Of a DNA stretch of 64,000 nucleotides, positions 1 to 9,317 are shown piece after piece; within the stretch, counting starts at the first letter, position 1, and each line of letters starts with the position of its first letter. The DNA comes from Huiozyma naganishii CBS 8797. Lineage: Eukaryota; Ascomycota; Saccharomycetes; Saccharomycetales; Saccharomycetaceae. The notes under the pieces are model-generated. The model worked only from the letters and a program-made list of their open reading frames with translations, did not search any database and was not told where the DNA came from. The translations under genes and the position numbers were made by a program. Location of the stretch: the NCBI RefSeq assembly GCF_000348985.1, contig NC_035932.1, forward strand, positions 310,001-374,000, in the 5' to 3' direction.

Positions 1-335
1 CAGATTCAGTTACAGGAAAAGAGCACACAGGATCGAGTATCTCGTGAGGATAAACGGCACCGACGACGAGTTCGAACCGTTACGAATTGTTTTGAACAGT
101 ATCACAGTGAACTGTTCAAAATAATGAATTTTTGCAAATTCGATATTTTTGAAACTCGAGACGCAGAGACAGTTGACACAAGAGACACAACAAGACCGTT
201 AAAAAGCGACACAGCGACCCAGTGACGTTTTACTTGTTTGGTGCTACAGGTGGGCAATTGGTGACGACGAGACGGCCGTTTATTCGACGTCGATACGCCC
301 TCGGAGCGTCGAGAAACAGTGCAAAAAGGGAACAG
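1..335. other. Left edge, upstream region of RMD1
   Basis: This stretch lies upstream of the chosen RMD1 start. The RMD1 frame is open for 38 codons before the ATG at 336, but that extension would begin at a GTG codon, so I treat it as promoter and leader. I see no RNA gene or repeat. A B-box-like TTCGAAC near 70-76 has no A box at a suitable distance and is not a tRNA. Confidence 0.5.
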
Positions 336-1553
336 ATGGCCCGTGCAGCGGAGAACGAGCGGGTGCCGCTCGTGGGGGATACCTCCAGTGCGAAGACGGA
401 TAGATACGTACCCGGGAGGAATGTGGGCCCGCAGAGGACGTCGCGGACTGCGCAGAAACTGAAATTGCTGCCCGAAGAACCCTTCCAGCGGGGCAATAGT
501 AGTGATACTGGTACTCGTACTGGCGGCGGTGCATCCACACTCACGCCAGTTGATCGGGACGTGTACTCTCAAGTGGACAGGATTTTGGACAAGCCTGCGA
601 GGAGGGATGCGGAGAAGCTGGGCAAGGCGCACAGGCATCTCCTACCGCGTTGTACCGCGTACTGCACGGCGAGTAGTTACAATATGCGGGAGCTGATACG
701 ATGGTTCAAAGATTCCAAGAAGGTGCACCACACGCACGCGCGGCTGTTTGACGAGTGTTTATACACGCCCTTCATGTACACGGATTGGCGCGGGGACAAG
801 CGGTTTGAGCATGAGGATGTGATCCGGCTCGATGCGGAGGGCGGAGAGATCAACGTAAGCGATAAACAGCCAGACCTCTTCGTGTTCGAATACGGTGTTG
901 TGGTCATGTGGGGGTTTACAGAGCGCGAGGAGAAGGCGTTTTTAAGCGATATAGACAGATTTGAGAAGGAGAAGCTCGCGGACGAGGATGTCCAGGTCGA
1001 GGAGTTTAACTACTACGTGACGCAGTCGTACCAACCGAGGATCTACAACGATTTCATTACGTTGCGAGACGGGTCCAACTACATGGTAAAGCTATCGATA
1101 GCACATGCAATTGCACAGAGTGTCAAGATCTCGTTCTTCGAGGAGCTCGTAGACAACACGATAGAAGACACGCAAGATATCCCGCAAGAGATCGCGCTCA
1201 GCGGGAAAGTGTCCATGACAAAAGAGGAGATTATGAAGAGTATTGGTGAGCTGTTCATCTTGCGGATCAACATCAACCTGCACGGGTCTGTGCTGGACTC
1301 TCCAGAGATTATGTGGTCCGAACCACAACTGGAGCCCATCTACCAGGCCACAAGAGGGTACCTCGAGATCAACCAGCGGGTTGCGCTGCTGAATCAGCGG
1401 CTGGAGGTCATCTCAGATTTGTTACAGATGTTGAAGGAACAACTGGGCCACTCACACGAGGAATACCTGGAGTTCATAGTGATCATCCTAGTGGGAGTCG
1501 AGGTGGTGATTTCACTAGTCAACGTCTTCTCCGACATAATAGCCAACCGTTGA
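336..1553 (+). CDS. RMD1: RMD1-family protein (DUF155), required for meiotic nuclear division
   Basis: This 405-residue protein belongs to the RMD1/YDR282C (DUF155) family. Yeast Rmd1 is needed for sporulation, but its biochemical activity is not established. The sequence shows the family core VFEYGVVVMWGFTEREE in the middle third, and near the C-terminus a hydrophobic helix (EFIVIILVGVEVVISLVN) that suggests a membrane anchor. The long, basic and acidic N-terminal third is low in similarity and probably disordered. I chose the ATG at 336; the frame upstream is open but starts with GTG. S. cerevisiae Rmd1 is about 430 residues and the mitochondrial paralogue YDR282C about 414. I prefer RMD1 because MED2, PTC1 and RPT2 (YDL005C-YDL007W) follow nearby, as around YDL001W. 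Compared with that locus, RMD1 is inverted relative to MED2 and the three genes between them (NHP10, MCD1, ATP16) are absent. Confidence 0.85.
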   Translation: MARAAENERVPLVGDTSSAKTDRYVPGRNVGPQRTSRTAQKLKLLPEEPFQRGNSSDTGTRTGGGASTLTPVDRDVYSQVDRILDKPARRDAEKLGKAHRHLLPRCTAYCTASSYNMRELIRWFKDSKKVHHTHARLFDECLYTPFMYTDWRGDKRFEHEDVIRLDAEGGEINVSDKQPDLFVFEYGVVVMWGFTEREEKAFLSDIDRFEKEKLADEDVQVEEFNYYVTQSYQPRIYNDFITLRDGSNYMVKLSIAHAIAQSVKISFFEELVDNTIEDTQDIPQEIALSGKVSMTKEEIMKSIGELFILRININLHGSVLDSPEIMWSEPQLEPIYQATRGYLEINQRVALLNQRLEVISDLLQMLKEQLGHSHEEYLEFIVIILVGVEVVISLVNVFSDIIANR

Positions 1554-2286
1554 AAAGGCGGCCGTCGTTGTCTTGAGAAGATTTAGGAAAACACAGGGTA
1601 ATCGTGTCACTCGTACAAGCGGTGTATACCACTGCATGTGTCCTGGCTGTGGGCATGAATCGACAAGAGCAGTGTATATTGACCAGATTGTGCTATCAGT
1701 GAAAGAGAGAGAGAAAGGGCCGCTCCGCCCTCCTATGCTTCTTGCCTGTGGCAGATTGTGATACCTCTTTGCTGTGGAGTCTTCAAACGTTTGCTGCTCT
1801 CTGAATAAACATGCCGTCGGGTTTATGGCATGGATAGAATTTTAAGCACAGGTTATATATATATAGAGAGAGGGATATCATTACAGTTCACGTATAATGA
1901 AAGAAATGCATTCAATCAATGCAAGGGAGGGATAATCCAAGACTAACTATGTCTGTGCGTGTTGTAACTATATGAAGAAGTCTTGGTAGATCATCAAACA
2001 TTAGCAGACACCACACCTGGCAACTTAAAGTCAAGGCGTAAAACGTGAGTCTCAACAGTTAGACTAGCTCCAGATGGAACCGACTTATGATCGACTGTTC
2101 CAGGGAGCTGTCCGGTACTTACACAATGTATGGGATTATGTACCTTGAGTTGTGGTCTTCAACCACAATTGTCTCATCGACAGTTTAAAGCATATACAGC
2201 AAATTAGCATACATAAACAGTATACAAAGAGGCGATGACCATCGCCTTACAGTCTCTCTACACAGACACAGCTCACGCACGGGCGT
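1554..2286. other. Intergenic region between converging RMD1 and ECM15
   Basis: The two flanking genes end toward each other here, so 3' ends from both strands must lie in it. It contains a short (TA)n-(GA)n microsatellite at about 1853-1873. Short open frames such as 1573-1761 have no codon or family support. In S. cerevisiae both RMD1 and ECM15 lie beside centromeres (CEN4 and CEN2), so I looked for CDEI and CDEIII boxes and found none. Confidence 0.5.
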
Positions 2287-2610
2287 TTACTGGTTCAGCT
2301 TGGCGATCTTCTCATTCAGAGTGATGACTTTGTCGTTCGCGGTCTGATGCTTGTCCGTCCTGGTACCGATACGCACATCTGCGTGCACCCTCTCGTACCC
2401 GTTTGCATGTGCAAACTCGTGCAGCTCACCAATCAGAGTCATCACCTCGTCCCAGGGACCCTCGATCGTCGTCCCGGCACTGTGCAGCGTGCTCTTCAAG
2501 TGCGATTGACGAATCTTGTTCTCGACAAGGGCAACGAAGTCAGAGACGCTGGGCGAGCCGGTCCCAAGGGGGACCATACACACATCTGCTAAACAGTATA
2601 TCTTTGGCAT
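2287..2610 (-). CDS. ECM15: Ecm15, MTH1187/YkoF-type (DUF77) small protein
   Basis: This 107-residue protein matches yeast Ecm15 (104 residues) along its whole length, with the family blocks [39 protein letters not shown] and [13 protein letters not shown]. The family folds as a ferredoxin-like oligomer, and some members bind thiamine or its precursors. The role in yeast is unclear; the name comes from a cell-wall screen. I chose the internal ATG at 2610 because the family begins MPKI at that point. The frame continues upstream through a poly-Asn stretch to another ATG at 2721, giving a possible 144-residue form. The gene is divergent from MED2, and the spacer is only 183 bp. In S. cerevisiae the gene is YBL001C on another chromosome, so its place beside MED2 is part of the mosaic gene order. 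Confidence 0.88.
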   Translation of the reverse strand: MPKIYCLADVCMVPLGTGSPSVSDFVALVENKIRQSHLKSTLHSAGTTIEGPWDEVMTLIGELHEFAHANGYERVHADVRIGTRTDKHQTANDKVITLNEKIAKLNQ

Positions 2611-2793
2611 TGGGGAGTAAGCGGTTAGGGACGGCTTGGTGTTGCTGCTATTGTTATTGCTATTGTTATTGTTGCTGTTGCTTTTAATATTTAAATTTGA
2701 ACAAATTTGAAGAGAGTCCATCGATGATGACAACCTCACTTCTTATACTGTTGAGACGGTGAATTGTGGACCGTGGACGCTGTGACTGAGAGA

Positions 2794-3969
2794 ATGACGG
2801 AACAGAACAAGCTAACACGCTGCTTTGATGATATACTCAGACTGTCAAGTGAGATGCTCGTGCAACAGCAGCTAAAGACGATACAGCTGGACACGGTTAA
2901 CGGGTTCACGCAGGATCACCAGAAGGTGCTCTCGGAGAAAATCCACTCGTTCCATGGGATACTCGACGAAGTAGACGTTACGTTACTCAACGCTGTGAGG
3001 TTTGTGGAGAAATTTGACGCCGTATCCAAGGAGAAAGAGCTGGAAAGGGTGAAACAGAGGGAGCGGGAGGCGCAAATCACCGCCGAAGAGGAGGCAAGGA
3101 AGAAGCGGGAATTGAAGTTGGAACAGCAGCAACAACAACAACACCAGCTGGAACAGGAACAACAGGAGCTGGAAAGAATGCGGAAGGAGGAACAAGAACG
3201 TTCGAACAAAAAGGACGAGAGTGCAGGGTTCACGCAGTCCAGTACAGACTTGGACCTCATGGGAGAGTTGAAGATGGACTTCGACAACTCGGACCCGACA
3301 AGTCTGCTGTCGACTTTTGGAGACGTTGGAGGACCCATCGACCTCTCTGGACCCAGCAACACGGACATGACGAGCACCCAGACATCGGACAACTACAAAC
3401 AGGAAAGCAAACGAGACGCGGACAACTCCAAAAACAACCCCTCCAATATCAGCGACAATACGGCGGATTTCTTACTGGAAACTAACCCATCCGAGCTTAA
3501 CAACAAGAACAACAACGATAACACAAACTCAGAACTGCCGCAGAATAAACAGCCCGCGGCGAGAGAGCCTCAGAATACAATGTTTAATGACCTCGATTCG
3601 ATGGACATGTCTCTGTTTGCTGAGCTTGATAACCCAAAGTTTGGGGCCAGCTCGTTGGAAACACCACCTATGGGCAATAACGCGAACAGCGGCGAGGCCA
3701 ACGCTGAGTCGAGAAACTTGGGCAACAGTTTTGAGGGGAATAATAATAACGATACCATCAACGACAGCAACACGAACAATATTAATAATACTAATAACAA
3801 TAATGACAAGATGAAGGACAGTAACGGCGATACTAATGCATTGGACCCTTCATCAATGGACCCTCTACAAGACAATGGAGATGACTACTTGACACTTAAT
3901 GACTTCAACGATTTGAATATTGACTGGAACGCTAACCCTAACGATACCACTGACATATTCAATATATGA
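2794..3969 (+). CDS. MED2: Mediator complex tail subunit 2
   Basis: This protein of 391 residues is the fungal Mediator tail subunit Med2, which works with Med3 and Med15 as a contact surface for activators such as Gal4 and Gcn4 in RNA polymerase II transcription. The conserved part is the first 100 or so residues (MTEQNKLTRCFDDILRLSSE, then TLLNAVRFVEKFD). A highly charged coiled-coil-like region with a poly-Gln run follows (about residues 110-150). The remainder is Asn-, Asp- and Ser-rich and probably disordered, ending in an acidic tail. S. cerevisiae Med2 is 431 residues. The first ATG in frame is at 2794; the open extension before it begins with TTG. The gene converges on PTC1, exactly as in S. 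cerevisiae (YDL005C-YDL006W), which supports the call despite the low-complexity C-terminus. Confidence 0.87.
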   Translation: MTEQNKLTRCFDDILRLSSEMLVQQQLKTIQLDTVNGFTQDHQKVLSEKIHSFHGILDEVDVTLLNAVRFVEKFDAVSKEKELERVKQREREAQITAEEEARKKRELKLEQQQQQQHQLEQEQQELERMRKEEQERSNKKDESAGFTQSSTDLDLMGELKMDFDNSDPTSLLSTFGDVGGPIDLSGPSNTDMTSTQTSDNYKQESKRDADNSKNNPSNISDNTADFLLETNPSELNNKNNNDNTNSELPQNKQPAAREPQNTMFNDLDSMDMSLFAELDNPKFGASSLETPPMGNNANSGEANAESRNLGNSFEGNNNNDTINDSNTNNINNTNNNNDKMKDSNGDTNALDPSSMDPLQDNGDDYLTLNDFNDLNIDWNANPNDTTDIFNI

Positions 3970-4271
3970 AAACGATTGACTCTGCGTTTCTTGAAGACAG
4001 AGAGCGTGGTAAGGTCAAGATGGGACGCCCATTGGAGGGGCGTGGGTGGCGTGGGTAGAAAAAAGGTACGTTGATATATAAGTTATGCAAATGTTATTGT
4101 GTTTAGCAGGATACTATGTTTCTCCTTTCAGGTATCGTCCAAAAGTTTCTTTGTGACTCTCCCTCTACGTGTCTGTATGGCAACTTTATATGCCATCATC
4201 CTCCGTTGGGTGTCGTAAATATGTCTCTTGGCCCAGCTGAAAAAATTCCTCTGTCCCCTCGTTGATTGCCT
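3970..4271. other. Convergent spacer MED2-PTC1
   Basis: This 302-bp region between two converging stop codons holds no supported gene. AT-rich stretches around 4060-4110 are compatible with 3' end formation for both genes. Confidence 0.45.
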
Positions 4272-5177
4272 TCAAAGGAAAACAACCATGACGGTGACGT
4301 TATCTGTTGTCCCTCGCTCTAGTGCGCACCGCACAAGATTCTTCGCTGCTTCGTTCGGGTCCGTATAATCCTTGATCAGCTCACAGGCCTCCTGGTCGTC
4401 TATGACATCCCAGAGTCCGTCGCATGCGAGTATCAAAAATGCATCCTCATTGGTTATCTCTACGCTCGTCGTGAATGGGTTCCCAATGACGAGGCTGTCG
4501 AAAAACTTGTCCCCGAGTGACCTTGTTACGGCCAGCATCCCATTCACTCGGCTCTTCATTATAAGCCCGCCGGCCTTTTCGACCCTTTGCATCTCAAGAA
4601 TGTCGGACGCCTTGTGGTCGTACGTCAGCCGTATACTGTTCCCGTTGCGGAATAATACTATTCGTGAGTCGCCGACATTCCCCGTGTACAGTTTCCTTTT
4701 GTGCTGACCCAACTCCACCTGGTCTGCCGGTATATCATCCGGGAGTTCCCAGCGAAGAACACACACGGCCGCGGTGCAACCACTGCTCCCCTGCAACTGA
4801 GAGTTGATCTCCTTATCTATGAGGACAAACGAGTCATTCAGCACATCTCTTACGTCGCGAGTCTCATCCTCCAGCAGCGTCTTCTCCACCACAGTGTGCA
4901 GGTGCGACCCACACCACTTCGAAGCCTGTATACCTGCATGTCCATCGAAAACGGCGAAATACCCCCAGTCAAGCCGCGATGCGAAATTCTTCACGTACGT
5001 GTGCACATCCTCCATCGACCGTCGAAACTTTGAATTCTTGTTTTCCGCTACACCAACGCTGTACGTAGCCTCGATCGACATCTCAGAAGCCGCCGACGAC
5101 GTCGGTGTCAACTGCCGCACAGACGACACACTGCGGCTCCTGCCACTCTGAGAACACTCATCCGTAGAACCTCTCAT
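4272..5177 (-). CDS. PTC1: Type 2C serine/threonine protein phosphatase Ptc1
   Basis: This protein of 301 residues is a PP2C phosphatase. In yeast, Ptc1 dephosphorylates the MAP kinase Hog1 and others through the adaptor Nbp2, and it affects organelle inheritance. All the PP2C motifs are present in order: RRSMEDVH, the metal-binding FAVFDGHAG, SGCTAAVCVL, GNVGDSRIVL, LTYDHKASD, GMLAVTRSLGD, ACDGLWDV and the C-terminal DNVTVMVV. S. cerevisiae Ptc1 has 281 residues; the extra length here is a Ser- and Arg-rich N-terminal tail. The ATG at 5177 is the first in frame, since the preceding open codons start with TTG. PTC1 and RPT2 are transcribed in the same direction, with a 533-bp spacer that should carry the PTC1 promoter. 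Confidence 0.95.
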   Translation of the reverse strand: MRGSTDECSQSGRSRSVSSVRQLTPTSSAASEMSIEATYSVGVAENKNSKFRRSMEDVHTYVKNFASRLDWGYFAVFDGHAGIQASKWCGSHLHTVVEKTLLEDETRDVRDVLNDSFVLIDKEINSQLQGSSGCTAAVCVLRWELPDDIPADQVELGQHKRKLYTGNVGDSRIVLFRNGNSIRLTYDHKASDILEMQRVEKAGGLIMKSRVNGMLAVTRSLGDKFFDSLVIGNPFTTSVEITNEDAFLILACDGLWDVIDDQEACELIKDYTDPNEAAKNLVRCALERGTTDNVTVMVVFL

Positions 5178-5710
5178 TACTGCCCCAAACGCCAAGAAAT
5201 AATAATAGAAAACCTTTTTGCAACAAGCGTCTTTCTAACACACAATCCTGAAACTGCCTGCTGAACTCTGAACTCAACTATTCCCCCTTATGTAAGAAAC
5301 TGATCAAACAAACGGCACTAAACTTAACTTTCTGCCCTCGACCGGAAACCTATCTATATAAATATAGATATTGAAAACAATAAAAAGGGAAAAAGGGAAA
5401 AAGACAACTTCCGTACAAAACAACGACAGAATCCCAACAGTGACAGTCTTCTCAAACTGAGTAGACTGTTCAGACTCAAACCGTCAAGACTTCACCCAGT
5501 TTTGAACCGAACACCAAAATTGTTATTTTTATTTCAAATTATTTCTTTCTTTTTTGAGGTTTTCCGCGTCACGTGATCCGAAGACAAATTCGGCCGAACG
5601 GTTCGGCCGAAGCTGTTTCTGGGACAGGAAGATGGCGGGACAGAACCGGGTTGACTAACGAACGTACGTGCGTGTACTTTATATACGTGCACATCATCAA
5701 GGGTTTGATA
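5178..5710. other. RPT2 3' region and PTC1 promoter
   Basis: This holds the PTC1 promoter and the RPT2 3' end. A Cbf1/Pho4-type E-box (GTCACGTG, 5568-5575) is followed by a double palindrome at 5589-5611 (listed separately). The stretch 5360-5410 is A-rich. No gene is supported. Confidence 0.5.
5589..5611. repeat. Two copies of the 10-bp palindrome TTCGGCCGAA
   Basis: Two perfect copies of a self-complementary 10-mer stand at 5589-5598 and 5602-5611 with a 3-bp spacer (CGG). Paired CGG triplets are typical of binding sites for Zn(2)Cys(6) regulators. The pair lies about 410 bp upstream of the PTC1 ATG and 100 bp past the RPT2 stop. Its function is not known. Confidence 0.6.
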
Positions 5711-7018
5711 TCATAGGTACAGGCCTTCCAGGTTCTCCTCCACTTTGTTCTTCATCACACGCTCCTTGGCCTGCTTGAAGTCTTCCGCGGTCACTTGCAT
5801 TCTTCTCTCTCTGAGCGCAAGCAGCCCGGCCTCCGTACACACGGCCTGGATGTCGGCCCCCGAGAGGTCGTCTTTGCTCGTTACAAGTTTCTCGAGGTCC
5901 ACGTCCGCGCTCAGGTTCATCTTCGAAGTGTGGATCCCTAGGATCTTCTTCTTCGTGGCCAGGTCCGGACTCTCAAAAAGGATCTTACGGTCGATTCTGC
6001 CCGGTCTGATCAACGCTGGGTCCAGAGTCTCAATCTTGTTCGTAGCCATGATGACCTTCACATCACCCCTGTCGTCGAACCCGTCCAGCTGGTTTAGCAA
6101 CTCCAACATAGTCCTCTGGATTTCCCTTTCACCACCACTATTCGAGTCGTATCTCTTCGTACCAATAGCATCAATTTCGTCTATGAACACAATACTGGGG
6201 GCGTTGTCACCAGCAACTTTGAAGATCTGCCTACAAAGTCTGGGACCGTCACCTAGATACTTTTGAATCAGTTCTGACCCGACGATCCTCAAGAAAGTCG
6301 CCGATGTTTGATTTGCAACGGCCTTCGCCAAGAGAGTTTTACCAGTACCTGGTGCACCATACAGAATCACACCCTTTGGTGGCTTAATACCCATCTCCTC
6401 GTACAGTTCAGGGTGCGTCAGAGGTAGTTCCACAGACTCTTTAATTTCTTGGATTTGAGACTCCAACCCACCGATGTCACTGTAGGACTCAGTTGGAGAC
6501 TTGTCCATCTTCATAACAGACACCATTGGATCCGCATCGTCCTGTAATACACCGACAACGGACATGGTCTTATTATGGAGTAGAACTGAACAGCCGGGTT
6601 CCAACAGTTCTTTATCGACGAAGGATAAGATGGACACGTAGTAATCTGGCATGGTGGGACTCGTCACAATGGCATGATCGTCGTCAATAATCTCCTCCAA
6701 AGTACCAATACTCAACGGGTTGCCCCTGATTTCTTCCAATTGCTTCTTCTCCTCCTCCTGTTTCTTCTCTAGCGGTTTCAGTATCTCAGAGTTTGTCACA
6801 AACTCTTCCTCCAGCAACAGATGGTCCTTGATCCGCTCCATCCTCAAAAGTTTCAACTTACAACGGATGTTTGGGTATACTTTGGGCAGCTTCTCAGCCG
6901 TGGCTGGTCCGTGCTTCCTCTTCTTCCTCCCAAATTTGGATTGCACTGGAGGCTCATACTTGGGTTTTTGAGAGCTCTTCTTCTTCTTGTCCTGTCCTGA
7001 CGAGGCACCTTGTCCCAT
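5711..7018 (-). CDS. RPT2: 26S proteasome regulatory ATPase Rpt2
   Basis: This 435-residue protein is the AAA-ATPase Rpt2 of the proteasome base, which unfolds substrates and opens the gate of the 20S core. It starts [12 protein letters not shown], giving a Gly-2 N-myristoylation site typical of Rpt2. An OB-fold region follows, then the AAA domain with Walker [14 protein letters not shown], Walker [12 protein letters not shown], and RPGRIDRK arginine fingers. It ends LYL, the HbYX motif that docks into the alpha ring. S. cerevisiae Rpt2 has 437 residues. An in-frame upstream extension of 30 codons exists, but it would destroy the myristoylation site, so I start at 7018. A PACE-like Rpn4 site lies about 100 bp upstream, and RPN4 itself is in this window. 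Confidence 0.97.
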   Translation of the reverse strand: MGQGASSGQDKKKKSSQKPKYEPPVQSKFGRKKRKHGPATAEKLPKVYPNIRCKLKLLRMERIKDHLLLEEEFVTNSEILKPLEKKQEEEKKQLEEIRGNPLSIGTLEEIIDDDHAIVTSPTMPDYYVSILSFVDKELLEPGCSVLLHNKTMSVVGVLQDDADPMVSVMKMDKSPTESYSDIGGLESQIQEIKESVELPLTHPELYEEMGIKPPKGVILYGAPGTGKTLLAKAVANQTSATFLRIVGSELIQKYLGDGPRLCRQIFKVAGDNAPSIVFIDEIDAIGTKRYDSNSGGEREIQRTMLELLNQLDGFDDRGDVKVIMATNKIETLDPALIRPGRIDRKILFESPDLATKKKILGIHTSKMNLSADVDLEKLVTSKDDLSGADIQAVCTEAGLLALRERRMQVTAEDFKQAKERVMKNKVEENLEGLYL

Positions 7019-7120
7019 CTTTATTCCTATTAAATTAAGTAGGGTGTTGAGGTAAAATAAGCGGTCGACCTCCTGTATCAACAACAACACTCTTCCCAAT
7101 CCGTTCAAGGTTTCAATAGT

Positions 7121-7129
7121 TTTGCCACT
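7121..7129 (-). promoter_or_regulatory. PACE-like Rpn4 site upstream of RPT2
   Basis: The minus strand reads AGTGGCAAA, one base from the proteasome-associated control element GGTGGCAAA, 103 bp upstream of the RPT2 ATG. Rpn4 activates proteasome genes through PACE in yeast. Motif and position are seen; function is inferred. Confidence 0.6.
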
Positions 7130-7199
7130 TTTCGACTCTCTCTGCTCTTTGTTTAAACCAAAAAAACAATAAAATTCCCCAAAAAAACAAGAAAAAAAA

Positions 7200-7281
7200 C
7201 GACAACTGCAGGATTCGAACCTGCGCGGGCAGAGCCCAAAAGATTTCTAATCTTACGCCTTAACCACTCGGCCAAATTGCC
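7200..7281 (-). tRNA. tRNA-Ser(AGA)
   Basis: The minus strand carries an 82-nt tRNA without intron. The acceptor ends pair (GGCAATT... with ...AGTTGTCG, one mismatch). The A box TGGCCGAGTGG and B box GGTTCGAATCC are intact, the anticodon loop reads TTAGAAA (anticodon AGA), and there is a long class-II variable arm as expected for serine. It is nearly identical to the S. cerevisiae tRNA-Ser(AGA) as I remember it. Confidence 0.97.
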
Positions 7282-7935
7282 CAATTGGAAAATTGAAATT
7301 TTGGTACATACCCCTATTTATCTAAATTTGAAGGGGAATGTCACGGGATGCAGCTATAAAAGGTGGGCTTGTTGGATCACAGGTGCCAAAAACAAGCAAA
7401 AACATATTTTTACAAGTATAGAATGATCGAACAGGGTCAATGCACTGTCTTTAAGTACCCACGAAGGGCTTATGCATATAAACCTCTTGCGAACGTTGCT
7501 GCGGTGACTCAGTACAAGGGTTGAAAGTCAAATGAGAAACAAAACCGAGGACTGCGTGCATCATACCATTTGGACTTGAAAATTCTACAGAGGACTATAG
7601 TTTGGGTAAACGGAGGGAGCAGAGTAAGGCATTTGCTTTTGAGTTATTTCCATGGGTGTTTGCAGAGAGTCAGACACTGGCGACTCCATACCAGGAGGTT
7701 GCTCCAAACACTGGCCCATCCCTGGATTTAAGGCATCGCTGTAGTAAAAATTGCCCTGGTATTGAGTGGGCTACAAGCTGGAGTACATCATCGACTCGCT
7801 CGAGAACTACAGGATTGCTGTAGCAAAAAGAACACAGAGACGAATACTGTAATATATACTCTTAGAAAAATGACATTAGTTTCATATGTATGGTTGATGT
7901 ATAAAATCAGGCTGGGACCGGTACTTGTTCGGCAT
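7282..7935. other. Junction region between tRNA-Ser and GAL7, no clear gene
   Basis: This spacer joins a chromosome IV-like segment (RPT2) to a chromosome II-like segment (GAL7), so it is a synteny breakpoint beside a tRNA gene, a common situation in yeasts. It has no complete gene. A short stretch at about 7770-7850 reads in one plus frame as GYKLEYIIDSLENYRIAVAK with a stop just before it, which looks like the broken end of a gene I cannot identify. I found no clear LTR ends. Confidence 0.4.
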
Positions 7936-9033
7936 CTACAAATTGGCAGTGTAATGTATTTCACCATCCAATTTTCTTAGTCTTTCAGCGGCCTGTTCAG
8001 CAGTCAAATCTCTTTGTGGTTCTCCAAGCAATTCAAAACCCACCAAAAATTTCCGAACAGTAGCCGATCTCAACAATGGTGGATAGAAATGCAAATGTAA
8101 CCAACTGTGATCCAGCTCCTCCTTGGTTGCATTTAATGGAGCTTGGTGGATACCCATAGAGTATGGGAAGCTGGTTTCAAAGAGATTGTCATATTTCGTG
8201 GTCAAAATCTTCAGCGCACTTGCCAAGTCTCTTTTTTGAGCCTCATTCAACGAAGTGATGTTTGGAATCTTTGTTTTCGCAACAACCATGGTCTCAAATG
8301 GCCAAACAGCCCAGTAGGGGACAACGACCAAAAACGTATCGTTTTCAAACACGGTTCTGGTTTTTTCCTGCATTTCCAGTTCAACGTAGTCTGCTAGCAA
8401 ATCTGTGTGGTTTGCTGCCTTGTATTTATCGAAGGACTTGAACTCTCTAGACACTTCGCTTGGAACGGTTTCCAAACACCACGCTTGCCCATGAGGATGC
8501 AAGTTGGAGCAACCCATAGCGGTACCCTTGTTCTCGAAAATCTGCAAATACTTGAATGGCTTGTGCTCTTCAATTGCCTGCTTAGACAAATCGGTATACA
8601 GTTTTTGCCACGCACCGACAACTTTCACCAAATCATCTTTGGACATAAGTGGCAAGGTAACATTGTGCTTAGGACTGAAACAAATGACGAAACAGTTACC
8701 TCTAACGGATTGAACCTTGAACAGCCTGTTCTTTAGGGAATCTTTGTCACCAGTCTCTTTCAAACTTGGCTGATCAGTTTTAACGGCGGCATAGTCGTTT
8801 TGAAAGATATAAGTAGACTCGTATTTTGGGTTTTTACCCCCTGTTGCCCTGTCATTACCGGGACAAAGAAAGCACTTCTCGTCGTACTCAGGAATGTCCG
8901 GTTTGAAAGGAGCCTCTTGCTGACCCAACCAAGGCCTTTTTGCTCTATGTGGGGAGACCAGAACCCATGAGTCCGTCAACGGATTGTAACGTCTGTGAGA
9001 ATGGTCGGTAAAATCAAATGCACCAGTAGTCAT
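7936..9033 (-). CDS. GAL7: Galactose-1-phosphate uridylyltransferase
   Basis: This 365-residue enzyme transfers UMP from UDP-glucose to galactose-1-phosphate, the second step of the Leloir pathway. The zinc-binding CFLCPGN lies near residue 50. The catalytic HPHGQAW, with the nucleophilic histidine, lies near residue 180, and the second metal and substrate region near the C-terminus includes SWLHLHFYPP. The length matches S. cerevisiae Gal7 (366). The gene is divergent from GAL1 across a 2.07-kb spacer, where S. cerevisiae has GAL10. Two perfect Gal4 sites lie 223-284 bp upstream of its ATG. A TATA-like sequence (minus strand TATTTAAAG, near 9167-9175) is about 135 bp upstream. Strong galactose induction is therefore expected. 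Confidence 0.97.
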   Translation of the reverse strand: MTTGAFDFTDHSHRRYNPLTDSWVLVSPHRAKRPWLGQQEAPFKPDIPEYDEKCFLCPGNDRATGGKNPKYESTYIFQNDYAAVKTDQPSLKETGDKDSLKNRLFKVQSVRGNCFVICFSPKHNVTLPLMSKDDLVKVVGAWQKLYTDLSKQAIEEHKPFKYLQIFENKGTAMGCSNLHPHGQAWCLETVPSEVSREFKSFDKYKAANHTDLLADYVELEMQEKTRTVFENDTFLVVVPYWAVWPFETMVVAKTKIPNITSLNEAQKRDLASALKILTTKYDNLFETSFPYSMGIHQAPLNATKEELDHSWLHLHFYPPLLRSATVRKFLVGFELLGEPQRDLTAEQAAERLRKLDGEIHYTANL

Positions 9034-9255
9034 TCTGATATGTATTTTCTTTGTAGTTTTAGTTGTTTTTCCTTAATTTGTTAAGTGGTTTCTTATACTC
9101 TAACCAAAACGAAAGGGAAGTATCAAGTGGGACCATCTTTAAAGTCATCATGGAAGTGCCGCCTTTAAATATTACTCAAGACTCAAGTCACTGGTGCAAC
9201 TTATTAAGAAGTGCGTCTGCGGTTTGGAACACTCTGATATTAGTCTCCCATGCTA

Positions 9256-9317
9256 CGGACGAGTGTTGTCCGAATGTCAAAATTATTTTTCCCCTCTCTT
9301 CGGAAAACTGTTTCCCG
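9256..9317. promoter_or_regulatory. Gal4 upstream activating sites of GAL7 (two perfect sites)
   Basis: Perfect CGG-N11-CCG motifs stand at 9256-9272 and 9301-9317. Two one-mismatch copies flank them, CGG-N11-CTG at 9220-9236 and TGG-N11-CCG at 9322-9338. CGG-N11-CCG is the established Gal4 dimer site, and the distance to the GAL7 start fits a promoter UAS. Confidence 0.88.

Noticed and set aside
60..80. B-box-like TTCGAAC suggesting a tRNA
   Set aside because: No A box, no cloverleaf and no acceptor pairing.
5500..5575. Possible point centromere: GTCACGTG next to an 80-bp AT-rich stretch
   Set aside because: The CDEIII core TTCCGAA with correct orientation and distance is missing. The E-box fits a Cbf1/Pho4 promoter site.
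7282..7935. Solo LTR near the tRNA gene (TGTTGGAT at 7370)
   Set aside because: No matching LTR end or target duplication is visible; a single eight-base match is not enough.
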